Source: JAGVPT01 sp964642725
Lineage (GTDB): Bacteria; Bacteroidota; Ignavibacteria; UBA10030; UBA8401
Length of the DNA: 64,000 bases
Assembly: GCA_964642725.1 (NCBI GenBank)
Contig: CAZXQG010000013.1
Location: 1 to 64,000 of the forward strand
Direction: 5' to 3'
Shown: piece after piece, positions 17,251-26,160 of the stretch
Layout: the number at the start of each line of letters is the position of its first letter
Numbering within the stretch: position 1 is the first letter of the stretch
Position numbers and translations under genes: made by a program
The notes under the pieces: generated by a model
Seen by the model: only the letters and a program-made list of their open reading frames with translations
The model's database searches: none
What the model was told of the DNA's origin: nothing

Positions 17251-20200
17251 TTAAAAAGCAAATTTATAGTAGACGCGCGCTCCGTTTGTCGGCCGGCGTA
17301 AATCAACCGTTTCCAGCGGATCCGTTTTTCGATCGACTTCGAACATGAAATTCCGCAGATTATCATTTTGGATGATAGAGCCAAGCGACCATTGTACGCT
17401 GACGTTGGCGTTGTTGATATCGTTGAACACTTTTCCTCCGAATGTCCAGTATGCGTTGCCGATGACACCGCTCAAACGGAGGTCCGGCGATGTACCCGAA
17501 TACAAAATCTCGAAATTATTCACCGCGCTGATGTTGTTTGCGCGGAGAAAATCCAGCATCATTCCTGAAAGAAGCGTGTTTGTGAAACCGGAAATCAATG
17601 ACCCTCCGATAGAGCCTCCCAGCGAGTTTGCGATGCCCTGCTTATCGTTTGAGGTCAAATCGTCGCGGAATTTTCCTGGACTTCCCGGCGTCGATGTCAG
17701 AAGGAAAGAGATAGCATCCGACTCAATGTCGCCGGTGCGTTCTGTTTCATTGCCGTTATCGTCGAATGTCGAGAGGCCGATCTTTATTTTTGGATCGTAT
17801 CGCGTACCGGTAATCGACAGCGTGACTACCACTTTTTCCGTCAACGGCGATGCCGTTTCTTTCTGAGTTGGATCCTGTGTTTTCAGTACCGCGGTTTCCG
17901 GCTTCACGTGATTGCCGGTATACGTCGCTTTAATGTCCAATTCCGGATTATCGGGCCTTCCGGTGAACTTCAGCGTTCCCGAAGCGTCGAATTGTTTGTA
18001 GAATTTATAGTTGGACTTTTCCGAAACAGTAATCGTTCCTGTCAGCCGGACATTGTTTTTTTCCTTACTCAGTTCCAATTTCCCGTTTAAATCTGCAAAA
18101 AGTTCTTCATTCGTCGCCGGGTTGAATATCATTCGGATTTGAACAATCCCTTGGGTCTGAATGGTCAGATTGTAGCCGAGTCCGTCCAGAAAAGAAGGAT
18201 CATTCGACGTCCGTACATCTTTCTTCGAATGCAAAAAGGCAAACAGACTTGGTCCGAGAAGCGTATCCGGGGTTTGCTTTGAGGTATCGTCAACACTGAC
18301 AACATTCACATAACGCGCTGAGACAAGGTTCGACGTTTCGCGCGTTGATGGAAACGTAAGCGATGCCTGTTTGATGTACAAGGATCCTGTCAAGCGCGAG
18401 TCGGCGGAGGTTCCGTCAAACGAGAGCCCGTCCTCTCCGGTTGACGCAATCAGATCGCCGTACACTCCCCGGTCGCTATTGCGCGACGATTCCTGCAGCA
18501 CCTTCAATTCGCCTTTCGCGCGCAAATGGTATTCATCCGGAACAAACCCGCGGAGCGTGAGATAGCCGCCAAAAGTCGTTTTGCCGGAGGAATAGTTTTC
18601 ATCCAAATTTTTCACTGCAAACGTTGAGAACGATACACGGTTTCCTTGAAAATCAATCTTTCCAGCAGTTTGATATTTCATATTGTTCATTGGAAACAAA
18701 AATTCTGCATTTTGCAATTCCATCCCTCCGTCGAACGACGGCGTTTCCAATGACCCGGTACAGTGAATGGAGCCTTCCAATGTCCCTTTCATTTCGTCAA
18801 GTTCTTCAATGAACGGGTCGATAATGCTGATGTCAAAGTTTTGCGCCTTCAAATAGAAGTCCATGCCGGAGAGAGAAAAGCGGTTGTCGACGGACTCAAA
18901 TGCAAGGTCCATCGGTATCGAGCCGCCGCAGAAAAGCTCGTAGTTGTCGTTCGATTGCAGGGTCTTGGAGAGTTGAACGGCAAAATCGGCGGCTCTTTTG
19001 CTGTAGTTTATCTTGCTGGTCACAAACCCGAATTCCGTCCCGCGGTAAGCAAAATTTGATATTCCCAGTTCGCACGAGATCACTGGTTCTGCCATCGTAC
19101 CTTTCACCAGGCCGTCCGCATTGACCGTCCCGCCGAATGAGAGGGCGCTCGACTTGAAATTTTGAGATTTTCCAAAATGGTAGATATTTGATAGAGCGAA
19201 ATTCTGCAGCCGTACAAACGCGGCAATCTCGCCGACATAGCCGACAGAACCGCCGAACATGACCTGTTCATCCTGATGTGTAAATGTTGTCGAGTCAATA
19301 GTGATCCCGGATCTGCTTAATCGAGCCGAGAATTGTTTTGCGTTGTCGAGTTCGTACCCCTCGTAGTTAAAAGAAAATGTGTCAAAGGTAAGGTCGTACA
19401 GTTCGGGGGATAGGCGGGCTCGCCCCTCAAAGCCAAGTTTGATCGTGCTGTCTGCCTCGCATTGCACGGAGTATTCTGCATGCCGGTTACGGAGGCTGAA
19501 ATCAATCGCCGCGTTTCGGAAATACGAATTGCCCGCGAAGATATTAGCTGCACTCACCCGTACCTGCATCGTCGAGCTGTTTGCAGCCGCTACCAGATTA
19601 TCCCGCGCCATGTTCTGAACGTTGTATTCCACCGACCCGTTTTCAACAACGACGAAACTGCTGTCCATTGAATACTTCGCCGATGTAACCGAGATCGTGC
19701 CTTCAGCGGAAAGGGTATCGCCGTTGCCATGGAGCGATCCTCCGATGTCGCCGATTGCGTTAAAAGTTTTCGTCCTAAAAAAAATTGCTATCGGCTCCAA
19801 ATTCCTCATATGGACTGAATACTGGAGATTGTTTTGCGGGGAAGGGACTCTGCCGGCCGTTGTATCTTCTCCCGTGTTCACGTTCTCCGCTGCATGGGCA
19901 AATGAAGAATCAAAAATAGCGCGCTGTTTGTAGACCGCCTGCCGAACCTCTGCTATATGCGATTTCACCATACTGATAACGCCGGCATAAGTGAAGTTGC
20001 CCGTCAATGAAACATCGGCGATAGGCGAAACAAGGCCGACTGTTTTGTCGCCGAGCGAATCGGCGGCGACATGGAGTTCCGCTCGAGCGCTGTCGAAGGT
20101 GTAAGTTTCAAATCGAGAGCCTGAAAATTCCACACGCAGGTCGCCGTTCATGTCTTCACGGAGAAAATCCCTGCCGCTCGCGCTCAACGAGAACGAGCAA

Positions 20201-21816
20201 TCGGACGCATAATGGTCATCATTGAATATCGTCGCAAAATCAAAATGAGAAAATGTTCCGCCGAATGAGAACGACGGTGCCCCGGCGGAGCTATAATCCA
20301 GCGATGACTGGAGGCTGACGCCGCCTTTGGGAAACTGAAGTTTTGCATCACACGAAATTTCTTTATTGCCTCCAACGATGTCAGCATGGAGGTGTGAGAT
20401 CGGAATTTCATTGAACGATGAAGAATCTACAGTGAGCGCGGCTTTGGAATTCAGTTCCTCAATCGATGTTCCTTCTCCTTCAATCGTTCCGGAAAAATTA
20501 AGGCGGGAACGAAGCGACGGGTTCGAAAAGAATTCCGCCATATTCACGCCAATCCCGCCGAAGACAGCTTTGTATTTCATCATCTCGCCGGTAAGGTCCA
20601 GTCCCCCGTTCACCGAAAGGTCTCCTGCCGGCAGCGAAGCATTCGCCGTCACTTGGAAGTCAAGCGGTTTACCTACATAATGAAAGTCGAGGCTGAGAAG
20701 TCCTGCACTCCCAAAATCCGGAATATGGAACAACGGAAGAAGCTCGGGAACGTCCGAAGGATGAATAACCGTCCCTTTCGATTCGATGTTCAACGTTAAA
20801 TCGTTTGGACGATGAAGATTAAAGACGCCCCCTTCGAGATTGATTATTGAGCGATTGAAGCCGGCATGAAGCTTTTTCACTTTTATGCTGCCGAATTCGC
20901 CTTCTGTTCTGCATTCCAATTGAACCGATCCGCGAAGAAAATTTAGAGAAGGGAGAAATCGCTGCAAGTCCTCCGCAGCGACGGTGCTCGGCAACAAGGA
21001 ACACTCAACCGGAGCAAATTGGAGGGCGCCGATGTCTTTGATCTTCAGCGCGTCGACGGAAGCAATTTTCGCAGAGAATTCAATGCGGGACTTGGGTGTT
21101 ACGATAAGGAGGTTCTTTATTTCAGACGCCGCAGCAGCGTGGCGGATATCGCCGGAAAAATGCGTGAGCGTAAAGCCTTCGCGTGAGGAAACAAAAGAAA
21201 TATTCTTAATTGAGACGCTTTGCTGCTGCTCGGAAATCGTTGCCGAGAGTTCGACATTAAGGTTATCGATGGCAAGATCGGAAAAATTGAACGTCCGCCT
21301 GGCAGCTGAATCTGGAAGTTCATGAGTCGATTGAGAAGTTGAGTCGATAAGGCGGAAATGTCCGTTGGTAATGTGCAGGCTTTTCAATGTGACGACCCAT
21401 GGCGACGGAGTTGAATCGGGCTCGGATTTCTTTTTTGAGAGCCGGTCCACATTCCAGGTACCGTCGGTAAAACGGATGAGGGAAACGGAAGGGTTATCAA
21501 TCTCCACATTCCCCAGCGCAAAATGTTTATTCCAGAGAGGAAGCGGGTCGTAGCGAACGACGGCATTGCGCGCTTCAAGAAACGGCGCGTTGTTTACGTA
21601 AATAGCAATTGTGTCGATGGAAATGCCGGTGAAGAGGTTTCCCTTAATCTCGCCGAGAAACACCGATGCGTTGAGGTTGGCTTCCACCACTTTGTAGATC
21701 GTCGACCGAAGTGTCTTCTTAAAGAGCGCCGTCTGCGTAAAGCCCGTAACCGCAACCAGCACTAGCAGCGCGGAGAGGCAGACGTACACTAATATTTTCG
21801 AGATTTTCCTGACCAT
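17251..21816 (-). CDS. tamB: Translocation and assembly module protein TamB
   Basis: TamB/AsmA-like proteins bridge the inner and outer membranes and help with outer-membrane protein assembly and lipid transport. The 1521-residue product has one N-terminal membrane helix (about residues 7-29), then more than a thousand residues of repeated amphipathic beta-strands such as FLGEIKGNLFTGISIDTIAI, and a C-terminal DUF490/TamB domain (about 1150-1521) ending in ARVYYKFAF. It directly follows rfaE2 with no gap and precedes rnr. The usual partner TamA is absent here, but an Omp85-type barrel is encoded two genes downstream. Confidence 0.92.
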   Translation of the reverse strand: MVRKISKILVYVCLSALLVLVAVTGFTQTALFKKTLRSTIYKVVEANLNASVFLGEIKGNLFTGISIDTIAIYVNNAPFLEARNAVVRYDPLPLWNKHFALGNVEIDNPSVSLIRFTDGTWNVDRLSKKKSEPDSTPSPWVVTLKSLHITNGHFRLIDSTSQSTHELPDSAARRTFNFSDLAIDNLNVELSATISEQQQSVSIKNISFVSSREGFTLTHFSGDIRHAAAASEIKNLLIVTPKSRIEFSAKIASVDALKIKDIGALQFAPVECSLLPSTVAAEDLQRFLPSLNFLRGSVQLECRTEGEFGSIKVKKLHAGFNRSIINLEGGVFNLHRPNDLTLNIESKGTVIHPSDVPELLPLFHIPDFGSAGLLSLDFHYVGKPLDFQVTANASLPAGDLSVNGGLDLTGEMMKYKAVFGGIGVNMAEFFSNPSLRSRLNFSGTIEGEGTSIEELNSKAALTVDSSSFNEIPISHLHADIVGGNKEISCDAKLQFPKGGVSLQSSLDYSSAGAPSFSFGGTFSHFDFATIFNDDHYASDCSFSLSASGRDFLREDMNGDLRVEFSGSRFETYTFDSARAELHVAADSLGDKTVGLVSPIADVSLTGNFTYAGVISMVKSHIAEVRQAVYKQRAIFDSSFAHAAENVNTGEDTTAGRVPSPQNNLQYSVHMRNLEPIAIFFRTKTFNAIGDIGGSLHGNGDTLSAEGTISVTSAKYSMDSSFVVVENGSVEYNVQNMARDNLVAAANSSTMQVRVSAANIFAGNSYFRNAAIDFSLRNRHAEYSVQCEADSTIKLGFEGRARLSPELYDLTFDTFSFNYEGYELDNAKQFSARLSRSGITIDSTTFTHQDEQVMFGGSVGYVGEIAAFVRLQNFALSNIYHFGKSQNFKSSALSFGGTVNADGLVKGTMAEPVISCELGISNFAYRGTEFGFVTSKINYSKRAADFAVQLSKTLQSNDNYELFCGGSIPMDLAFESVDNRFSLSGMDFYLKAQNFDISIIDPFIEELDEMKGTLEGSIHCTGSLETPSFDGGMELQNAEFLFPMNNMKYQTAGKIDFQGNRVSFSTFAVKNLDENYSSGKTTFGGYLTLRGFVPDEYHLRAKGELKVLQESSRNSDRGVYGDLIASTGEDGLSFDGTSADSRLTGSLYIKQASLTFPSTRETSNLVSARYVNVVSVDDTSKQTPDTLLGPSLFAFLHSKKDVRTSNDPSFLDGLGYNLTIQTQGIVQIRMIFNPATNEELFADLNGKLELSKEKNNVRLTGTITVSEKSNYKFYKQFDASGTLKFTGRPDNPELDIKATYTGNHVKPETAVLKTQDPTQKETASPLTEKVVVTLSITGTRYDPKIKIGLSTFDDNGNETERTGDIESDAISFLLTSTPGSPGKFRDDLTSNDKQGIANSLGGSIGGSLISGFTNTLLSGMMLDFLRANNISAVNNFEILYSGTSPDLRLSGVIGNAYWTFGGKVFNDINNANVSVQWSLGSIIQNDNLRNFMFEVDRKTDPLETVDLRRPTNGARVYYKFAF

Positions 21817-22308
21817 CTATTCTTTCTCTTGGCCGAAGTACAACTCCTTTATTTTTTCGATAATCGATGTCGTCGAATGCAGCGGGACGAACGGGAGTGT
21901 GAGGACTTTTCCGCCAAAACGCTCGACGACGTCTTTTCCAACAACGTCGTCCACTTTCCAGTCAGCCCCTTTCACGAGGACGTCCGGAATGAGGACGCTG
22001 ATGATATCATACGGTGTTTCCTGTTCGAAGATGCAAACAGCATCAACGGGAACTAACTGTGACACCAGGAACGCCCGGTCGCTTTCGCCGACGACGGGGC
22101 GGCGTGGGCCCTTGATCTTTTTTACGGAAGCATCGCTGTTGATTCCCACAATCAACTCATCACCCATTGATTTCGCACCGGCAAGGTACTCGACATGTCC
22201 GCGGTGCAAAATATCGAATACGCCGTTCGTAAAGACAACCTTCCTTCGTTCTAATTTCCAGCGATGGCGCACTTCAATCAATTCAGAAAGTGAGAATACT
22301 TTTCCCAT
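21817..22308 (-). CDS. rfaE2: D-glycero-beta-D-manno-heptose 1-phosphate adenylyltransferase
   Basis: This enzyme activates heptose 1-phosphate with ATP to ADP-heptose for lipopolysaccharide core. It is the C-terminal half of bifunctional HldE as a separate 163-residue protein. The nucleotidyltransferase motifs are TNGVFDILHRGHVEYL (HxGH type) near residues 28-43 and the C-terminal STTSIIEKI. The kinase half is encoded 27 bases upstream as rfaE1, so the two steps are split into adjacent genes. The stop codon abuts the tamB start. Confidence 0.95.
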   Translation of the reverse strand: MGKVFSLSELIEVRHRWKLERRKVVFTNGVFDILHRGHVEYLAGAKSMGDELIVGINSDASVKKIKGPRRPVVGESDRAFLVSQLVPVDAVCIFEQETPYDIISVLIPDVLVKGADWKVDDVVGKDVVERFGGKVLTLPFVPLHSTTSIIEKIKELYFGQEKE

Positions 22309-22335
22309 GGCGATTCCGATAATTTGTTACGAGCG

Positions 22336-23328
22336 TTAGGATTGGAAGGAAAGAACCCTTGAGAGTAATGCGTCCGGCATAATGGGGACGATGCCAACTT
22401 CTCCGCAAACGACGCCGCCGGCAAAATTGGCAAGGCTCGCCGACTCATGAATTGATGCGCCCGACGCTAAGGCCATCGTGAGCGTTGCAATCACCGTGTC
22501 GCCGGCTCCGGAGACATCAGCAACATGGCGCGCCTGGGTCGGCAAGTGCAAGAGCGAATTCTGGTTGTCCAGCAAACTCATTCCCTGTTCGCCAAGCGTG
22601 ATGAGAACATTTTCTGCGTTCAACTTTTTTTTCAACAATACCGCTGCTTCATGAACACTCTCATCGGAAGTCAATTTCATCCCTAAGGCTTCTTCAACTT
22701 CTTTTCTATTCGGTTTGAATACCGAAGCGTTCTTATATTCGAAAAAATTCTGGAACTTCGGATCTACAGTGACAATCTTCCCATGCTCCCGCGCCATCTC
22801 AATAATCTGATGAATCAGCGGCGCGACGATAACTCCCTTGTTGTAGTCTTCGAGGATGATACCGTCCAGGGAGGCGATAGTACTGCGGAGAACAGAGAGT
22901 ATTTGTTCTTGCACCGCGGGCGAGATTTCGCGTTTTTGTTCGTTGTCTATTCGAACGACATGCTGGTTATGAGCAATGACACGGGTTTTGATCGTCGTAG
23001 GCCTCGAGGCATCTCTGACAATCCCGTCTATTGGACACCCTTGCCCCGAAAGAAGTTTTGTGAGCAAAGTACCGTTGGCATCATCGCCTACAACGCCAAT
23101 CAGCAGCGGCCATCCTCCGAGAGATTTGACATTATTTGCAACGTTTGCGGCACCGCCGAGCCGCTCGGTCTCCTTCTCGACTTCAACAATAGGGACGGGC
23201 GCTTCGGGAGATATGCGAGCTACGCTTCCCCAAAGATATTTGTCGACCATGACATCGCCAACAACCGCGATGCGCTTGCTCCTGAATTTTAAGAGGAGTT
23301 CCTTGAGCCTATTCTCGGAAAATGCCAT
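22336..23328 (-). CDS. rfaE1: D-glycero-beta-D-manno-heptose-7-phosphate kinase
   Basis: A PfkB-family sugar kinase that phosphorylates heptose 7-phosphate at C1 in ADP-heptose synthesis. The 330-residue protein has the HldE N-terminal pattern (DVMVDKYLWGSVARISPEAP, GGAANVANNVKSLGG) and the PfkB signature DVSGAGDTVIATL with its catalytic Asp. It is the first gene of a minus-strand operon rfaE1-rfaE2-tamB-rnr-fusion protein and is preceded by a promoter of the local type, tying heptose supply to envelope assembly. Confidence 0.95.
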   Translation of the reverse strand: MAFSENRLKELLLKFRSKRIAVVGDVMVDKYLWGSVARISPEAPVPIVEVEKETERLGGAANVANNVKSLGGWPLLIGVVGDDANGTLLTKLLSGQGCPIDGIVRDASRPTTIKTRVIAHNQHVVRIDNEQKREISPAVQEQILSVLRSTIASLDGIILEDYNKGVIVAPLIHQIIEMAREHGKIVTVDPKFQNFFEYKNASVFKPNRKEVEEALGMKLTSDESVHEAAVLLKKKLNAENVLITLGEQGMSLLDNQNSLLHLPTQARHVADVSGAGDTVIATLTMALASGASIHESASLANFAGGVVCGEVGIVPIMPDALLSRVLSFQS

Positions 23329-23362
23329 GTATCAGATTTTGCGCAAGTATTTGATAGATAAG

Positions 23363-23393
23363 AAAATATAGCTATTTGCGCGCCGACAATCAA
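23363..23393 (-). promoter_or_regulatory. Bacteroidota-type promoter of the rfaE1 operon
   Basis: Minus-strand TTG (23393-23391), 20-base spacer, TATATTTT (23370-23363), 34 bases before the rfaE1 ATG. It matches the promoter pattern found before radA, the M23/atp operon and other genes. Confidence 0.5.
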
Positions 23394-23532
23394 TAAAAAG
23401 GTAGCGGCCCGCCTTGAGACGTCGTTCGGAGGCTTTTTTACTGCCATTTTTAAATGGCTTTTGATTGAATCACCTATCAAAGATCTTCTTAGGAAGGTCT
23501 ATCTTCCAACTTTGAACTTGGTCACCTGCCAA

Positions 23533-23570
23533 TAAAAAAGGGCTGTTGTGGATGACCACAACAGCCCTTC
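23533..23570 (-). terminator. Rho-independent terminator of the cytochrome gene
   Basis: A perfect 14-base-pair stem (23538-23551 with 23556-23569) and a 4-base loop, followed on the minus strand by a run of six T residues. It lies 26 bases after the cytochrome stop codon and is the strongest terminator in the window. Confidence 0.9.
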
Positions 23571-23596
23571 CCTGCTTCATTTGCATGAAACTGAGA

Positions 23597-25723
23597 TTAC
23601 TTCATCATCAACATTTTCTTTGTGACGACGTAATTTTCCGCTCCTTGAGACTCAGCGACCAATCTATAGAAGTAGATGCCGCTTGCAACCGATACTCCAT
23701 GGTTGTTGGTTCCATTCCAGGTCACTTTGTAGTTGCCCGAAACAATGTCGCCGTTGACAAGTGTCTTCACCAACTCGCCAAGAATATTGTAGACGTTCAA
23801 CTGTATCGTCGCCGAACGCGGAATTGAGAATTCAATATTCGTCGTTGGGTTGAACGGGTTCGGATAGTTCTGGGTCAGATTATACGTCGACGGAGTTTTC
23901 TGACTCAAAACACTGACGCCCGTCGGATAGAACCCAAGAGCCTTCTGCAGGAGGGCAACAGTGTATTTTGCGTTGTGCATACCGCCGCTTCCGTCGTTGG
24001 CCACAAAGAAGTACGTATAGAGGTTTTGGACAAGATCCGGCCTGTTATAGACCGAGAGGCTGTCTGCACTGTTCGAGTCCGTTATCGGCTGGCCAGTCGT
24101 AGGATCGATAGGCAATTTGGCTTTCAGTTGAGCCAGCAACCCGGCGACCTCTGTCTGCACTCCTTCGATTCTTCCGTTGCGATCGTAATCGTAGCTCGCC
24201 TTGATGTCATCAAATTTTTGGATTTGAGGTCCATGGCAAGTCTTGCAAGCATCGACGCGGTCGTGCATGACACCTGTTCCAGCCGTGTCCTGCATTGTTA
24301 GCGTATGGTCGCCTCCCGGCATGTGGCAGGTGACGCAGGCGTCTGGAACGCCGGCATGAGTTGCTAACCCGGTAAGGCTGCTGTCTCCGAACTGGTACGC
24401 GTTCTGACCCAAGAGCATGTCGGTCTGCGGGTTGCCATGCGGGCCGTAGTGACTTGAAAAGCCATAGTAAGGAGCTTTTGTTGTAACTTTCGTGGCAACA
24501 TTATTTCGTGACCGATGGCAATTCATGCAAAGCTGGCCTAGGCCGCCCACGCCGACCGGGATATGGTACCCGTTCTTTAGCGTATCCACGGAAACAGTCC
24601 TCAGCTGATTTGGATTTGTTGTACCCATCGGATCATGACACACAGAGCAGGTAATCGGATAACTGGCATCGGCGGCGGCATTCCAATTTGGATCTGTTGC
24701 AGGCTTGCTGTCTTTAACCCATTTCACGAATGCGCTGCCGCTATGACATGGGAAGCAGCTCGCCGAAGTCGCATCTTTGCCGGCTAGCGGCATCGTAGCA
24801 TGATCTGACAAAGCCCAATACGTCCCCGAGACATGGTGGGGGGGCGCATCGTGGCATGACTGGCACACTCCAGCATCAAGAGAAACGGCTATTTTCGTTG
24901 CATCGCCGAGGTGGCCCGCTCCTGGACCATGGCAGCTTTCGCAACCTATGCTTGCCAATGGAACAAGCGCTGAATAGTTTGTTACCAAGTTCTTATAGAT
25001 CGATGAGTCGCCGTTAGCGATTAAATAGCTGCTACCGGATTTTGCCTTTCCCTTGAAAGCCGTGGTATCCCATCCAGTTTTATGCGAGAGATACCCAAAA
25101 TTTCCGTTGTTCGCTGAGAGATCATAGCCCGTCGTATGGCATTTCCAGCAACTTGAGGAATACATCCCTAGGCCGTATGTATTCACTTCCAGTTGTCCCA
25201 TAATCCCTTGTGTATAAATATTGGCATGGCCTGTAGATTGCCATCCCGTCATGATTTGAGGAGTCGAGCCAGCATGGCATGAAGCGCAGGCGGGAAATCC
25301 GCCAGTCGATCCTGCATACGTGCTAACCCAGAATGTATCTTGGTCTGTGGCGCCGCCGGATATCGAGACGCTTACTATATACTGTCCAGCAGAGTCTGCC
25401 GTGAAGCTTTGTTTTGGATTGTTCCCCGTGCTATCAAAAACTGCATTAGATGCGGTCGGCCTAGAAACAAACGACCAGGTGAAAGAGGTCGCCACGGATG
25501 AACCGGATCCGGTCGTATCCGCCAAAAGGAAAGCTCGCGCCCCTTTCCCAATAACTTTCAGCCCAGTTGTTGCCATGAGGCTGCTCTTTCCTATCGCTGC
25601 CAGTTTTCCGGGGGACATCGGTACAACCTTTAGCTTTACTACTTGTCCGAATGTCGGCATCGTCAGAAAAACGAGACAACATATCGCCAAAAGCAGTCTA
25701 GAAATATTAGCAATTCTTTTCAT
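23597..25723 (-). CDS. Nonahaem c-type cytochrome with T9SS sorting domain
   Basis: A 708-residue secreted cytochrome. A signal peptide (to about Gly26) precedes an Ig/PKD-like domain (about 30-135). Nine CxxCH haem motifs follow at residues 146, 192, 261, 287, 323, 359, 399, 463 and 493. A calcium-loop-like DYDRNGRIEG lies at about 512-521, and the protein ends in a T9SS type A sorting domain (612-708; NLTQNYPNPFNPTT ... GIYFYRL ... KKMLMMK). The sorting domain implies transport across the outer membrane and attachment to, or release from, the cell surface. I chose the ATG at 25723, which has GGAGAATACT directly upstream and opens on the signal peptide. It has its own terminator and a long upstream region. 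Role in electron transfer is likely; acceptor unknown. Confidence 0.93.
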   Translation of the reverse strand: MKRIANISRLLLAICCLVFLTMPTFGQVVKLKVVPMSPGKLAAIGKSSLMATTGLKVIGKGARAFLLADTTGSGSSVATSFTWSFVSRPTASNAVFDSTGNNPKQSFTADSAGQYIVSVSISGGATDQDTFWVSTYAGSTGGFPACASCHAGSTPQIMTGWQSTGHANIYTQGIMGQLEVNTYGLGMYSSSCWKCHTTGYDLSANNGNFGYLSHKTGWDTTAFKGKAKSGSSYLIANGDSSIYKNLVTNYSALVPLASIGCESCHGPGAGHLGDATKIAVSLDAGVCQSCHDAPPHHVSGTYWALSDHATMPLAGKDATSASCFPCHSGSAFVKWVKDSKPATDPNWNAAADASYPITCSVCHDPMGTTNPNQLRTVSVDTLKNGYHIPVGVGGLGQLCMNCHRSRNNVATKVTTKAPYYGFSSHYGPHGNPQTDMLLGQNAYQFGDSSLTGLATHAGVPDACVTCHMPGGDHTLTMQDTAGTGVMHDRVDACKTCHGPQIQKFDDIKASYDYDRNGRIEGVQTEVAGLLAQLKAKLPIDPTTGQPITDSNSADSLSVYNRPDLVQNLYTYFFVANDGSGGMHNAKYTVALLQKALGFYPTGVSVLSQKTPSTYNLTQNYPNPFNPTTNIEFSIPRSATIQLNVYNILGELVKTLVNGDIVSGNYKVTWNGTNNHGVSVASGIYFYRLVAESQGAENYVVTKKMLMMK

Positions 25724-25877
25724 AGTATTCTCCACGTTTCGAAGTTTTTGAAATCCTCTCGCCACTAACGGCCCCAAACCATGCCTTTTTGTTCGCTACG
25801 AAGGATCTAGTGATATCCAACAGTTACAATATTTGTGCCATCGCGTGGAGGTGGATATTCGTCAGTCAGCTGTTAAG

Positions 25878-25909
25878 AAACGTTGAAAATGACTTAAAAA
25901 TCAACGTTT
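25878..25909. promoter_or_regulatory. Inverted repeat, possible operator of the cytochrome gene
   Basis: AAACGTTGA (25878-25886) and TCAACGTTT (25901-25909) form a perfect 9-base inverted repeat with a 14-base spacer, 155 bases upstream of the cytochrome start. The arms and spacing fit a dimeric regulator site, with no T run to suggest a terminator. Confidence 0.35.
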
Positions 25910-26060
25910 ATATATTCAACAATTCGATTTTTCCCAGAAATAGAGTCACAGATTTCCAACAAAGTGGAAAAAAAATGGTCTGGAACCATCGAAATGGACT
26001 AAGAAGGTCCTTTGGGGGAAACGATAGGTTTCTCGAAGTTCGCATTAAGCAAGAGGCCGA

Positions 26061-26095
26061 TAAAACAAAAGGCGTGAAAAAAATTCACGCCTTGC
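26061..26095 (-). terminator. Rho-independent terminator
   Basis: On the minus strand AAGGCGTGAA pairs with TTCACGCCTT across a short A/T loop, followed by TTGTTTTAT. It lies 66 bases after the FadL-like gene and closes the four-gene minus-strand operon starting at 30017. Confidence 0.75.
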
Positions 26096-26160
26096 TCTTC
26101 TCGTTGCTGAACAGAAAATCTATTCCTGCAAAACCCTTCGGTCGGGTTCGCAGCTTGCTG

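Larger units (their letters stand above)
25724..26160. other. 437-base intergenic region upstream of cytochrome
   Basis: No credible gene on either strand. It holds the terminator of the downstream-facing FadL operon (26061-26095), a perfect inverted repeat at 25878-25909 and AT-rich sequence that presumably carries the cytochrome promoter, although no element of the TTG-N20-TATATTT type could be found. Confidence 0.6.
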
